Shown: positions 27,796 to 37,453 of the stretch, one piece after another
Layout: every line of letters starts with the position of its first letter
Numbering within the stretch: the first letter of the stretch is position 1
Assembly (NCBI GenBank): GCA_017619335.1
Contig: JAFZSP010000062.1
Coordinates: forward strand, 18,836 to 82,835
DNA: 64,000 bases
Source of the DNA: Bacteroidaceae bacterium
Lineage (GTDB): Bacteria; Bacteroidota; Bacteroidia; Bacteroidales; Bacteroidaceae
Direction: 5' to 3'
Notes under the pieces: generated by a model
The model's database searches: none
What the model was told of the DNA's origin: nothing
What the model saw: only the letters and a program-made list of their open reading frames with translations
Translations under genes and position numbers: made by a program

Positions 27796-30700
27796 ATGAA
27801 AAAGAAAAACTTTTTTTCGTTCTCTTTGAGAGCGTGTTTGACAGTCGTGTGCTTGTGCTTCGCTCTGGCGATGCAAGCACAGAATGTAACCGTTAAGGGT
27901 ACAGTGACCGATGAGAACGGCGAGCCTATTGCCGGCGCATCTGTCAAGGTCAAGGGCTTGACGTCGGGAACCCTGACGAACGCCAATGGCCAGTACTCTT
28001 TTGCTGCACCTGCCGGTGCCACACTGGAATACTCCTGTGTAGGCTTCAAGGCACAAAGCGTGCGCGTCAGCGGTGCCAACAGCAACCTGAATATCCAACT
28101 GGCCGAGGATATCGCCGGTATGGAAGAACTCGTGGTGACCGCTCTTGGCATCAAGAAGGAGCAGAAGAAACTGGGTTACTCCGTAGCATCCATCGATGCT
28201 GAGGAACTGACCAAGGTGGGTGCTCCCAACTTCGCCACCGCCCTCTACGGTAAGGCTCCTGGTGTCCGCATCAGCGCCGCTCCTGGTGGAAACGTCTCCT
28301 CTGTGGCCATCAACGTTCGTGGCTATGGTTCCGTCACCGGTAACACCCAGCCGCTGATCGTTCTGGACGGTATGCCCATCCACAACGAGCAGACCAACAA
28401 TGAAGGCTACTGGGACAACCAGCGCATCCGCAGCAACGGTCTGGTCGATCTGAACCCCGAGGACATCGAGAATGTTTCCATCTTGAAGGGTGCTGCCGCT
28501 ACTGCTCTGTACGGTTCCGAAGGTCTGAACGGCGTCGTCATGATCACCACCAAGAAGGGTGCCAAGGGCACCGGTACAAAGGTGGACTTCAGCGCCAACA
28601 TCAGCTGGGACAAGGTGGCTTACATGCCCTCCACCCAGACCGAGTTCGGTCCCGGTTATGACAACTGGGTGCTCGGCAACGACAACCCGCAGGCTCTGAC
28701 AGGTTTCCGCAGCACGCGCGTCGATCGCAACGGTAACGCCATTACGACTCCGTGCCGTGAAACCTATTATTCATACGGTGCCCGCTACGACGCCAGCAAG
28801 ACCGTCACCTACTTCGACGGCACCGAGCGTCCCTACACTGCTATCTGTGAAGATCCCTGGTCAGAAATCTTCCGCACTGGTTTCAACCAGAACTACAACG
28901 TCTCTCTGACCAACAACACAGAGCGCAACCACGTCCGCTTCTCCTATACCTACACGGACGTGAAGGCCATGCAGTACAACTCCAACAACCATCGTCACAA
29001 CTTCAACTTGAACGGTACGTTTGATGTTACCAACACCATCAAGTTGAACTATACGGCCAACTACCAGAACCAGTACATCAAGAACCGCCCGTATCGTATC
29101 ACCCGTCTGGTGCAGAACTACAGCGGTATGGCTGGCAGCTTTACAGACATCGCCTATATCCGTGACCACACCGTCACCAGCCTTGGCTACATGAACAGCG
29201 TCTATGCAGGCAATGGTGGTACATCCAACACCCTGACCCCCGACGAGCAGTTCCTTTACACTCCCATGGGTTCCACCTCTCTCATGAGCGAGTACTTCTG
29301 GAACATTCTGGGCCGTGAGCAGCTGGAAGAGCACAATCGCTTGCTCGCCAGCATCAACCCCACTTGGGATATCATCCCGGGCCTGACCCTCGGCGCTCGC
29401 GTGGCTACCGACCTGACCATTGACAAGGTAGAGAACCAGAACCATGCAGAGAATGCACACATCTTCTCCACCAATGGTAACTACAGTGACTACTATGGAC
29501 TGCGCAACAGCCAGTATCAGATTTACTACGGTGACATCATGGCCAGCTTTGACCGCACCTTCGCCGACCTGCACAACGTCAGCGCCAACGTGGGTTGGAA
29601 CGCTCGTCAGGAGGAATACTACAGCTCCAACGTCGGCACCAGCAATGGTCTGACCCAGGAGAACTGGTTCAACCTCGCTGCTTCTGTGGGAACTCCCGGT
29701 GCCGGCATGGGTCGCTCCAGTCTGCTTCGCACAGGTCTGTTCTTCACCTTAGGCTACGGCTTTGACAACTGGGCATACATCGAGGGTACCCTCCGTCAGG
29801 AGAAGACCTCTACTCTGAACATCAATGATAACTCTTTCTGGTATCCCTCTGCCAGCGGCAGCTTCATTATCTCTGAGGCATTGAAGGACAACAAGCCCGC
29901 TTGGATGGACTATTTGAAGGCTCGCGTTTCTTATGGTGTCGTGGGTAACCCCCCTGCTGCTTATGATGCTTACGTTGCCTTTAGTCAGAGCAACCTGCAG
30001 AAGGTCAATCCCGTTACAGGTGCTGGCAACTACATTCAGAACTATATGGGTACCAGCCTCGGTAATAGCGGCCTGAAGAACGAGACCAAGCATGAATGGG
30101 AATTCGGTTTGGAAGGCAAGTTCTTCAAGAACCGCTTGGGCTTCGAAGTCTCTTACTACACCAACACCATTAAGGACCAGATCCTCCGCACAACCTCTGC
30201 CCGTTCCATGGGTGGTGCCAGCATCCTCATGAATGTGGGTGAGCTGACCAACCGTGGCTTGGAACTCAGTGTCTATGGCACTCCGTATCAGGATAAGGAT
30301 TGGCGTTGGGATGTTCGTGGTAACATTGCCTGGAACCGCAACCGCGTTTCCAAGTTGGCCGAAGGACTGGACGTCCTCAGTCACGGAAACTGGGATAATG
30401 GTGCAGCCCAACTGGAGTCTCACGTTGGAGAAGCCATGGGTGACTTCTACACTTATGTCCACTCACATCTGTATCGCGTAGCTGACGGCTCTCTGATGCA
30501 GACAGGTGCAGAACTGGATGAATACCTCGAGAATGGTGGTTCCATTACAGAAGACCTCGGTCTGCTCGTGGGCGACGACGGTCTCTATGTGACCGACACC
30601 TCCAAGCGCCGCAAGGTGGGTAACGCCATGCCTAAGGTCGTCGGCGGTTTCGGCACCAGCCTCAGCTGGAAGAACCTGACCCTTGACCTGACCTTCGACT

Positions 30701-31308
30701 TCCGCATCGGTGGTGACATGTTGAACCTCCCGTGGCAGTACTACATGGATACAGGTATCATCGACGATGCACTGGGTGTTCGTGATGGTGCTTCCGGCGG
30801 TCTGTACTACTACAGCACCACAGAGGACGAGAACGACAAGGCTTCCATCGTCCGCGTGACTGATGCCAACGTGATTGCAGGCTACAAGCGTGGTGAGACC
30901 AAGGTGGCTGACCACTATGTATGGGACAACGGTCTCATCCAGGGTGGCGTGAAGGCCGATGGCACTCCCAATGACATTATCGTTACTCAGTTCGAGGTGA
31001 ACGACATGCAGTATGGTTGGGGTACCAGCTCCACCCAGAGCTATGAGAACGCCGTTCAGAAGAACAGCTACGTGAAGTGCCGCGAGATCAGCCTGGCCTA
31101 CAGCCTGCCGAAGGCTTGGACCAAGAAGTTCTCCTGCGACAACCTCACCATCTCCGCTTTCGCTCGTAACCCGTTCTATATCTATCGCACTCTGAAGGAC
31201 TTCGACGCCGAGACTGCTGATGGTATGAACTGGATTTACCAGTCCCTCGTTGGTGGCTCCACAGCCAGTGCTCGCACCTTCGGTCTCTCCCTCCGTGCCA
31301 GCTTCTAA
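27796..31308 (+). CDS. SusC-like TonB-dependent outer-membrane transporter (locus 1)
   Basis: Imports oligosaccharides across the outer membrane with its SusD lid. From the ATG at 27796 (1170 residues) it has a signal peptide ending AMQAQ, a carboxypeptidase-regulatory domain (VTVKGTVTDENGEPIAGASVKVKG), a TonB plug (VTALGIKKEQKKLGYSV, then VSILKGAAATALYGSEGLNGVVMITTKKG) and a large barrel ending LRASF. The gene uses a narrow codon set (AAC, AAG, CTG, ACC), suggesting high expression. The susD gene follows after 53 bases. Confidence 0.95.
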   Translation: MKKKNFFSFSLRACLTVVCLCFALAMQAQNVTVKGTVTDENGEPIAGASVKVKGLTSGTLTNANGQYSFAAPAGATLEYSCVGFKAQSVRVSGANSNLNIQLAEDIAGMEELVVTALGIKKEQKKLGYSVASIDAEELTKVGAPNFATALYGKAPGVRISAAPGGNVSSVAINVRGYGSVTGNTQPLIVLDGMPIHNEQTNNEGYWDNQRIRSNGLVDLNPEDIENVSILKGAAATALYGSEGLNGVVMITTKKGAKGTGTKVDFSANISWDKVAYMPSTQTEFGPGYDNWVLGNDNPQALTGFRSTRVDRNGNAITTPCRETYYSYGARYDASKTVTYFDGTERPYTAICEDPWSEIFRTGFNQNYNVSLTNNTERNHVRFSYTYTDVKAMQYNSNNHRHNFNLNGTFDVTNTIKLNYTANYQNQYIKNRPYRITRLVQNYSGMAGSFTDIAYIRDHTVTSLGYMNSVYAGNGGTSNTLTPDEQFLYTPMGSTSLMSEYFWNILGREQLEEHNRLLASINPTWDIIPGLTLGARVATDLTIDKVENQNHAENAHIFSTNGNYSDYYGLRNSQYQIYYGDIMASFDRTFADLHNVSANVGWNARQEEYYSSNVGTSNGLTQENWFNLAASVGTPGAGMGRSSLLRTGLFFTLGYGFDNWAYIEGTLRQEKTSTLNINDNSFWYPSASGSFIISEALKDNKPAWMDYLKARVSYGVVGNPPAAYDAYVAFSQSNLQKVNPVTGAGNYIQNYMGTSLGNSGLKNETKHEWEFGLEGKFFKNRLGFEVSYYTNTIKDQILRTTSARSMGGASILMNVGELTNRGLELSVYGTPYQDKDWRWDVRGNIAWNRNRVSKLAEGLDVLSHGNWDNGAAQLESHVGEAMGDFYTYVHSHLYRVADGSLMQTGAELDEYLENGGSITEDLGLLVGDDGLYVTDTSKRRKVGNAMPKVVGGFGTSLSWKNLTLDLTFDFRIGGDMLNLPWQYYMDTGIIDDALGVRDGASGGLYYYSTTEDENDKASIVRVTDANVIAGYKRGETKVADHYVWDNGLIQGGVKADGTPNDIIVTQFEVNDMQYGWGTSSTQSYENAVQKNSYVKCREISLAYSLPKAWTKKFSCDNLTISAFARNPFYIYRTLKDFDAETADGMNWIYQSLVGGSTASARTFGLSLRASF

Positions 31309-31361
31309 TGTGACTTTAATGCGAATTAAAAACTCATTCAAACCCATTAAAAGAAAAAGAT

Positions 31362-33086
31362 ATGAAAAAGATATTTTTACTGGCCTTGACAGTTGTGGGA
31401 CTCATAACCATTGTTTCTTGCTCTGACTCAGATTACACCAGCAAATATGCCGCTCCTCACCTGACACAGACCGTGGGAGTACCCCAGGTCTTCACCGGTG
31501 TGCTGCAGGCCGGCAACACTTGGATGAACCCGGTTTATTACCGCTATTATACCCAATCCACCACCTCTGGAACGTTCTCTGGTGTTATCGGTAACACCAA
31601 TGGCAAAGGTCGTTTCCGCGGTGCCAGTGAAGGTTACTTCAACAGCCGTTGGCAGAACTTCTACAATATGTTGACTCAGTACCGTGTACTGGAAGACACC
31701 TATAATAATCTTTCTTTAGCAGATAAAGAGGACAATAAACTCTTTCTCCTGCTTGGTCGCTCGGTCATGCAGTCTCAGCTCCATGAAATGCTCTCCCTTT
31801 GGGGTGATGTCCCCTACTCAGGTGCTTGCACCCTTTGGAAGAGCGGTGACTACGATGAAGCCAAGCGTGAAGTGGTCTATGATGACGATGTGAAGATTTA
31901 TGAGCAGATTCTCACCGACCTCAAGGAAGTGGGTGATTTCCTCTCCTCCTACACGATCTCCAACAACACGAAGACCTTCCTGAACAGTCAGGACTTCACC
32001 GCTGCTGCCGGTGATGTAGATATCTGGCGTCGTTGGGTGAACTCCCTGCGTCTGCGCATCGCTCTGCACCTGGCCACCAATGGTGACCTGGCCGCTACGG
32101 CAAAGGCAGCCATCGGAGAGATTCTGGGGAATACCGCCAAGTATCCTCTCATTGAGACCAACGCTCAGAACCAGGGCGTCAACGGCGACACCCAGACCGA
32201 TAACTTCAACTACGGCAAGAGCATCGCTCAGGCACTCGCTGGCCGTGGTGAGGGTTCCGGCTCACAGGCTATGCTGGATGCCATGAATGTTCCCGCCAAT
32301 GGTATTCCCGATGAAAACACCGACCCGCGTCTGGCTGCCATCTATGACTGCAACCCCGACGGTGAATACATCGCCTACGACAACTCCAAGACCGAAACTC
32401 AGATCAGCGATCTCGGCTCCGCTAAGACGAAGGAGTATCTTGACCGCAGCGGCAACAAGCTCATTGCCAACTACTATTGCTACATCGATTCCATCGCCTT
32501 CGCAGGTTATGCCACCTATCAGGGCAACGCCAACCTCAATGGCATCTGGATTGGTGCAGCTGAAGTTGAGCTGAGCATTGCCGAGGCTTATCTGATGGGC
32601 TATGGTGTGGCTGCCAATGCTAACACCGCCAAGGAACACTTCGTCAAGGGCGTGGTGCTCTCCGAGGAGTACTACTGGAACTTCAAGACCACCTCTTCCC
32701 TCTATCAGGCTGGCAACGACAGCTACAAGGGCTACCGTGAACTCGTTGTTCCCACCGCTGCTGATTTCGAGGCTTACGCCAACCACATCTGGGATGCTTC
32801 TCAGAGAGTCGTTTGCACACAGCTGTGGCTGAACTTCGGCTACATGAACGAGCTGGAGGCTTGGAACGTCACTCGCCGCACGGGCTTCCCCACCGTGAAG
32901 TTCGCTCGTGACACCCAGAACCAGCAGTATCCCACTCCTCCCCATCGTCTGCCTTATCCCAGCGACGAGATCAACTTCAACCAGGCTAACTACCAGGCAG
33001 CAAGAGCCATCAACTATGGTAATGACAACACTGGTTATTACACGAAGCTCTTCTGGGCCAAGGAGAATTACTATGCTCTCTATTAA
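31362..33086 (+). CDS. SusD/RagB-like surface glycan-binding lipoprotein (locus 1)
   Basis: A 574-residue lipoprotein with lipobox TIVSC (Cys20). The helical SusD fold is indicated by FFNMLTQYR-type N-terminal helices, LLGRSVMQSQLHEMLSLWGDVPYSGA and IAEAYLMGYGVAANANTAKEHFVKGV (TPR-like). The sequence is closest to the SusD-like_2 type. It forms the lid on the SusC barrel encoded directly upstream and shares its restricted codon use. A strong terminator begins 45 bases after its stop, closing the pair. Confidence 0.92.
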   Translation: MKKIFLLALTVVGLITIVSCSDSDYTSKYAAPHLTQTVGVPQVFTGVLQAGNTWMNPVYYRYYTQSTTSGTFSGVIGNTNGKGRFRGASEGYFNSRWQNFYNMLTQYRVLEDTYNNLSLADKEDNKLFLLLGRSVMQSQLHEMLSLWGDVPYSGACTLWKSGDYDEAKREVVYDDDVKIYEQILTDLKEVGDFLSSYTISNNTKTFLNSQDFTAAAGDVDIWRRWVNSLRLRIALHLATNGDLAATAKAAIGEILGNTAKYPLIETNAQNQGVNGDTQTDNFNYGKSIAQALAGRGEGSGSQAMLDAMNVPANGIPDENTDPRLAAIYDCNPDGEYIAYDNSKTETQISDLGSAKTKEYLDRSGNKLIANYYCYIDSIAFAGYATYQGNANLNGIWIGAAEVELSIAEAYLMGYGVAANANTAKEHFVKGVVLSEEYYWNFKTTSSLYQAGNDSYKGYRELVVPTAADFEAYANHIWDASQRVVCTQLWLNFGYMNELEAWNVTRRTGFPTVKFARDTQNQQYPTPPHRLPYPSDEINFNQANYQAARAINYGNDNTGYYTKLFWAKENYYALY

Positions 33087-33130
33087 TCCCGTTTAAAACC
33101 CTGTTTTAATCCGATTAATCCATAAAATGT

Positions 33131-33161
33131 GCCCCGCGGCTCTCCCGCGGGGCATTTTTTT
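33131..33161 (+). terminator. Intrinsic terminator after susC-susD pair 1
   Basis: GCCCCGCGG (33131-33139) pairs perfectly with CCGCGGGGC (33145-33153) across a 5-nt loop. It is followed by A and seven T (33155-33161). Confidence 0.95.
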
Positions 33162-33168
33162 GCCTTTC

Positions 33169-33203
33169 TTGGCGGCTGTCTCAACGGAAAATCGTATATT
33201 TGC
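33169..33203 (+). promoter_or_regulatory. Promoter for the GH29-GH3 unit
   Basis: TATATTTGC at 33195-33203 is a good -7 element. TTGG at 33169-33172 is a possible -33 box, 22 bases upstream. The leader to the ATG at 33238 is about 30 nt. Confidence 0.6.
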
Positions 33204-33237
33204 ACACGATTTCATCATTAACAACCATTCATTCCTT

Positions 33238-35049
33238 ATGAACAGACTACACTTTGCAGGCATCGCACTGCTTCTTCTCAGCTCTCTCGGCATCTGTGCC
33301 CAGGAGGCTCCGGCTCCCATTGCTCCATTGCCCACCCCGCATCAGGTGGCGTGGCAACAGTTGGAAACATACGCCTTCATCCACTTCGGTCCCAACACTT
33401 TCCAGGACCGCGAGTGGGGCTATGGCGATGCGCCGCTCTCCTGTTTCAACCCCTCACGCTTGGATTGTGAACAGTGGGCCAAGACCATCAAGGAGGCTGG
33501 CATGAAAGGCGTCATCCTGACGGCCAAGCACCACGACGGTTTCTGCCTGTGGCCCACGAAATACACAGATTACAGCGTGCGCAACACACCTTGGCGTGAC
33601 GGCAAGGGCGATGTGGTGGGCGAGCTGGCCGCTGCCTGCAAGAAGTACGGCTTGAAGCTCGGCCTCTATCTATCTCCCTGGGACCGTCATCAGGCTTTCT
33701 ACGGCACACCGCTCTATGTGGAGTATTTCCACGCCCAGCTGCGTGAGTTGCTGTCACAGTATGGCGAGATTTTCGAGGTGTGGTTTGACGGAGCCAACGG
33801 TGGCGACGGCTGGTATGGCGGAGCCAAGGAAGAGCGCCGCATCGACCGCCGCACCTATTATGACTACCCACGAGCCCACCGTCTGGTCTTTGAGCTGCAG
33901 CCGCAGGCCATTATCTTCAGCGACGGCGGCCCCGGTTGCCGTTGGGTGGGCAATGAACGCGGCTACGCCTACGCCACCAACTGGTCGTTCCTCCGCATCC
34001 GGGAGGTCTATCCCGGCTACGACCGCAGCGACGAGCTGCAGAGCGGACACCCCGACGGCGACACCTGGGTGCCCTCGGAATGTAACACCAGCATCCGTCC
34101 AGGATGGTTTTACCACGAGAGTGAGGACCAGAAGGTGAAGAGCGTAGATTATCTCACAGACCTCTACTACCGCAGCGTGGGACACAACGGCACGTTCCTG
34201 CTGAATTTCCCTGTGGATAAGGAAGGTCTCATCCACCCCACCGACTCTGCCCATGCGGTGCAGCTGTACCAGCGCATTCAGAAAGAGCTGAAGGACAACC
34301 TCCTGCTGCGCGGCTCCGTCAAAGCCAGCAACGAACGCGGCAAGTCGTTCTCTGCCCGGAACCTGACCGATGGCAACTATGACACCTACTGGGCCACAGC
34401 CGACGGCGTGACAGCGGCCGACCTGACCTTCACGCTGGCCAAGGCGCAGAATGTCAACCGCGTGCTCCTGCAAGAATATATTCCGCTGGGACAACGCGTG
34501 CGCGCGTTCCTTATAGAATATCGCGCGGGGAACCAGTGGCTACCCGTCCGCGTCCGGGAAGAGAATACCACCATCGGTTACAAGCGCATTGTCCGCTTCC
34601 AGACCGTCAAAACCAAGCAGTTGCGCGTCCGCATCCTGGACAGCCGCGGGCCGCTCTGCCTCAACGGTGCAGGCGTGTTCTACTCCGGAACTGCCGAGGA
34701 GCCCATTTTCTCTGACGACACAGAAAGCACCCAGCCCTTCAAGACCGCTGACATCACCAAGACTGCCGACGGAGCCGTCCTGCTGAAACTGGATCGCGTG
34801 CAAGTCGTCTCCAGCTTCCACTACCTCCCCGCCAAGACGGGCAAGGCTGCCAACTACGAAATCGCCGTGGGCCGTTCGCCGCAGGAGTTGAAGGTGGTGG
34901 CCACAGGCGAGTTCTCCAATATCCGCAACAACCCCATCATGCAGGACATCTATTTCACTCCCGTCAACACGCAGTACATTCGTTTCCGCGCCACACGCAT
35001 GGTCAACGAGGGTGAGCCTGTTGAGTATCAGAAGATTGGAGTGAGGTGA
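33238..35049 (+). CDS. GH29 alpha-L-fucosidase with discoidin domain (locus 1)
   Basis: Releases alpha-linked L-fucose, probably in the periplasm. The true start is the ATG at 33238 (603 residues, signal peptide ending GICAQ); the longer frame reads back into the terminator. The GH29 barrel shows FIHFGPNTFQDREWG, ILTAKHHDGFCLWPTKYTDY and the nucleophile D184 in EVWFDGANGG. An F5/8-type discoidin domain follows (about 365-480: SFSARNLTDGNYDTYWAT, LRVRILDSRGPLCL), and a further beta domain ends the protein. It is read with GH3 28 bases downstream. Confidence 0.93.
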   Translation: MNRLHFAGIALLLLSSLGICAQEAPAPIAPLPTPHQVAWQQLETYAFIHFGPNTFQDREWGYGDAPLSCFNPSRLDCEQWAKTIKEAGMKGVILTAKHHDGFCLWPTKYTDYSVRNTPWRDGKGDVVGELAAACKKYGLKLGLYLSPWDRHQAFYGTPLYVEYFHAQLRELLSQYGEIFEVWFDGANGGDGWYGGAKEERRIDRRTYYDYPRAHRLVFELQPQAIIFSDGGPGCRWVGNERGYAYATNWSFLRIREVYPGYDRSDELQSGHPDGDTWVPSECNTSIRPGWFYHESEDQKVKSVDYLTDLYYRSVGHNGTFLLNFPVDKEGLIHPTDSAHAVQLYQRIQKELKDNLLLRGSVKASNERGKSFSARNLTDGNYDTYWATADGVTAADLTFTLAKAQNVNRVLLQEYIPLGQRVRAFLIEYRAGNQWLPVRVREENTTIGYKRIVRFQTVKTKQLRVRILDSRGPLCLNGAGVFYSGTAEEPIFSDDTESTQPFKTADITKTADGAVLLKLDRVQVVSSFHYLPAKTGKAANYEIAVGRSPQELKVVATGEFSNIRNNPIMQDIYFTPVNTQYIRFRATRMVNEGEPVEYQKIGVR

Positions 35050-35069
35050 GTTTAGCGTTTAGCGTTTAG
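35050..35069 (+). repeat. Heptad-periodic array (GTTTAGC)
   Basis: GTTTAG recurs at 35050, 35057 and 35064, an exact 7-base period filling the gap between the GH29 and GH3 genes. Confidence 0.75.
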
Positions 35070-35077
35070 AGAGAATC

Positions 35078-37426
35078 ATGAAAAGAGAAATAGTATTCGT
35101 TGTCCTGCTGTGCCTCTTGACAGGCACTGCATGGGGCAAGCCGAAAAGTAAAGAGGTGCTGCCCTATCAGAACCCTGCTCTATCCACTGACGAACGTGTG
35201 GCAGACCTGCTCAGCCGTATGACGCTGGAGGAGAAAGTGGGTCAGCTGCGCTGCACGATGGCGTGGAACTATTACGAAATCAGCGAGAAACAGGAGAAGA
35301 AAAAACTCGTCAAGGACGTGCTGCCTTCCGAGTCCTTCAAGAAAGATATTGCCGAGGGACAGATAGGTATGCTCTGGGGCACCTACCGTGCCGACCCGTG
35401 GACACAGAAGTCCCTGGAGAACGGTTTGACGCCTGAGTTGGCAGCCAAGGTCGGCAATGCGCTGCAGCGTTATGTGCTGGAGAACACCCGCTTGGGCATT
35501 CCTCTCTTCCTGGCCGAAGAAGCGCCCCACGGCCACATGGCCATCGGCGCCACCGTCTTTCCCACAGGCCTCGGGATGGCTGCCACGTGGTCGCCGGAAC
35601 TGATGCAGCAGGCAGGAGAAGTCATCGGAAAAGAGATTCGTTTGCAGGGCGGGCACATCAGCTACGGCCCCGTTTTGGATATCGCCCGTGACCCCCGTTG
35701 GTCACGAGTGGAGGAGACGATGGGCGAGGATCCCGTCCTCACGGCCACCCTGGGCGCAGCGATGGTGCAGGGGCTGGGAGGCGGTGACCTCTCGAAGCCT
35801 TTCAGCACCGTGGCCACACTGAAGCATTTCATTGCCTACGGCACCACAGAGGGCGGGCAGAACGGCAACCCCACCGTCCTCGGAGAGAGGGAGTTGTGGG
35901 AGAACTTCCTGCCGCCGTTCAAACGGGCGATTGATGCCGGCGCGCTCTCTGTCATGACCTCCTATAACTCGATGGACGGCATCCCCTGCACCGCCAACGA
36001 CTACCTCCTCACCGACGTCCTGCGCCGCCAGTGGAACTTCCGCGGTTTCGTGGTCAGTGACCTCTTCAGTATCGACGGTATCGCCGGCACACATCGTGTG
36101 GCCGCCAACCGTCAGCAGGCCGCCCTCATGGCCCTGCAAGCTGGTGTGGATGTGGATCTTGGCGCCAGCTGCTATGCCAAGCTCACAGCCCCGTCAGCGG
36201 CTTTAGATACCGCTGTCGCCCGCGTTCTGCGTCTGAAATTCCAGATGGGCCTCTTTGACAATCCCTACGTGGATCCAAAGACCGCTGCCGCTGGTGTCCG
36301 CACAGCAGAACACAAGGCAGTCGCACTGGCTGCCGCAAGGGCCAGCGTAACGCTTCTGAAAAACGGGGGTTCTCTCCCTTTCTCCAAATCCACCCGTGTC
36401 CTCGTCTGCGGCCCCAATGCCGACAATCGCTACAACCAGTTGGGCGATTACACTGCACCGCAGGAGGACAGCAATGTGAAGACCATCCTGGACGGCATCC
36501 GCGCCAAACTGCCCGCTGCTCAGGTGCAGTATGTCAAGGGCTGTGCCGTGCGTGACACCACCGCTTCGGACATTCCGGCTGCCGTTCGTGCGGCTGAGGA
36601 TGCCGATGTCATCGTCTGCTGCGTGGGAGGCTCCAGTGCCCGCGACTTCAAGACCAGTTACAAGGAAACAGGTGCGGCCGTCACAGACAGCAAGACGCTG
36701 AGTGATATGGATTGTGGTGAAGGCTTTGACCGCGCCACCCTCGGACTCCTCGGCCACCAGCAGCAGCTCCTGGAAACCCTGAAAAAGACAGGTAAGCCCC
36801 TCGTGGTCATCTACATTGAGGGCCGTCCCTTGGACAAGAGTTGGGCGGCAGAACACGCCGATGCCCTCCTCACGGCCTATTATCCGGGTCAGGAAGGTGG
36901 CACCGCCATTGCTGATGTCCTCTTCGGTGACTACAATCCCGCCGGCCGACTGCCCTTCTCCGTCCCTGCCGACATCGGACAGCTGCCCGTCTATTATAAT
37001 AAGAAAGCCCCTCGTCCCCACGACTATATTGAGATGTCCGCAGCGCCCCTCTATCCCTTCGGCTATGGGCTCAGCTACACCACCTTCAAGTACAGCAACC
37101 TGCGCATAGAGGAAGGCACTGATGGACGCTACCTTGTCAGCTTTGACATCACCAACACGGGTGATCGTGACGGCGAGGAAGTGGCACAGCTCTACCTCCA
37201 CGATGAGTTGGCGTCCACCGTCCAGCCCCTCCTCCAGCTCAAGACTTTCCAGCGCATCGCCATTCCCCGAGGCCAGACACGCACTGTCACCCTCACCCTC
37301 ACGCCCGAGGATTTCACCATCGTGGATCGTCAAATGCGCCGCATCATAGAACCTGGTGACTTCACCGTCCTCGTGGGTCCCTCCTCTGCCGATCTCCCCC
37401 TGCAAGGCACGATCACCATCAAGTAA
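35078..37426 (+). CDS. GH3 beta-glycosidase
   Basis: A 782-residue exo-acting enzyme (beta-glucosidase or beta-xylosidase type) with signal peptide ending TAWG. The N-terminal barrel shows FLAEEAPHGHMAIGATVFPTG, GPVLDIARDPRWSRVEETMGEDP and the nucleophile D328 in GFVVSDLFSIDGIAG. The alpha/beta sandwich domain follows (VLVCGPNADNRYNQLGDYT), and a C-terminal fibronectin-III-like domain is present (DITNTGDRDGEEVAQLYLHD). It is probably cotranscribed with GH29. The next gene starts only 27 bases downstream on the same strand. Confidence 0.94.
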   Translation: MKREIVFVVLLCLLTGTAWGKPKSKEVLPYQNPALSTDERVADLLSRMTLEEKVGQLRCTMAWNYYEISEKQEKKKLVKDVLPSESFKKDIAEGQIGMLWGTYRADPWTQKSLENGLTPELAAKVGNALQRYVLENTRLGIPLFLAEEAPHGHMAIGATVFPTGLGMAATWSPELMQQAGEVIGKEIRLQGGHISYGPVLDIARDPRWSRVEETMGEDPVLTATLGAAMVQGLGGGDLSKPFSTVATLKHFIAYGTTEGGQNGNPTVLGERELWENFLPPFKRAIDAGALSVMTSYNSMDGIPCTANDYLLTDVLRRQWNFRGFVVSDLFSIDGIAGTHRVAANRQQAALMALQAGVDVDLGASCYAKLTAPSAALDTAVARVLRLKFQMGLFDNPYVDPKTAAAGVRTAEHKAVALAAARASVTLLKNGGSLPFSKSTRVLVCGPNADNRYNQLGDYTAPQEDSNVKTILDGIRAKLPAAQVQYVKGCAVRDTTASDIPAAVRAAEDADVIVCCVGGSSARDFKTSYKETGAAVTDSKTLSDMDCGEGFDRATLGLLGHQQQLLETLKKTGKPLVVIYIEGRPLDKSWAAEHADALLTAYYPGQEGGTAIADVLFGDYNPAGRLPFSVPADIGQLPVYYNKKAPRPHDYIEMSAAPLYPFGYGLSYTTFKYSNLRIEEGTDGRYLVSFDITNTGDRDGEEVAQLYLHDELASTVQPLLQLKTFQRIAIPRGQTRTVTLTLTPEDFTIVDRQMRRIIEPGDFTVLVGPSSADLPLQGTITIK

Positions 37427-37453
37427 AGAATCAGCATCAATAGAGCATCTCTC

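Noticed and set aside
33127..33237. N-terminal extension of the locus 1 GH29 enzyme
   Set aside because: The frame reads through the terminator and promoter, and the ATG at 33238 gives a proper signal peptide.
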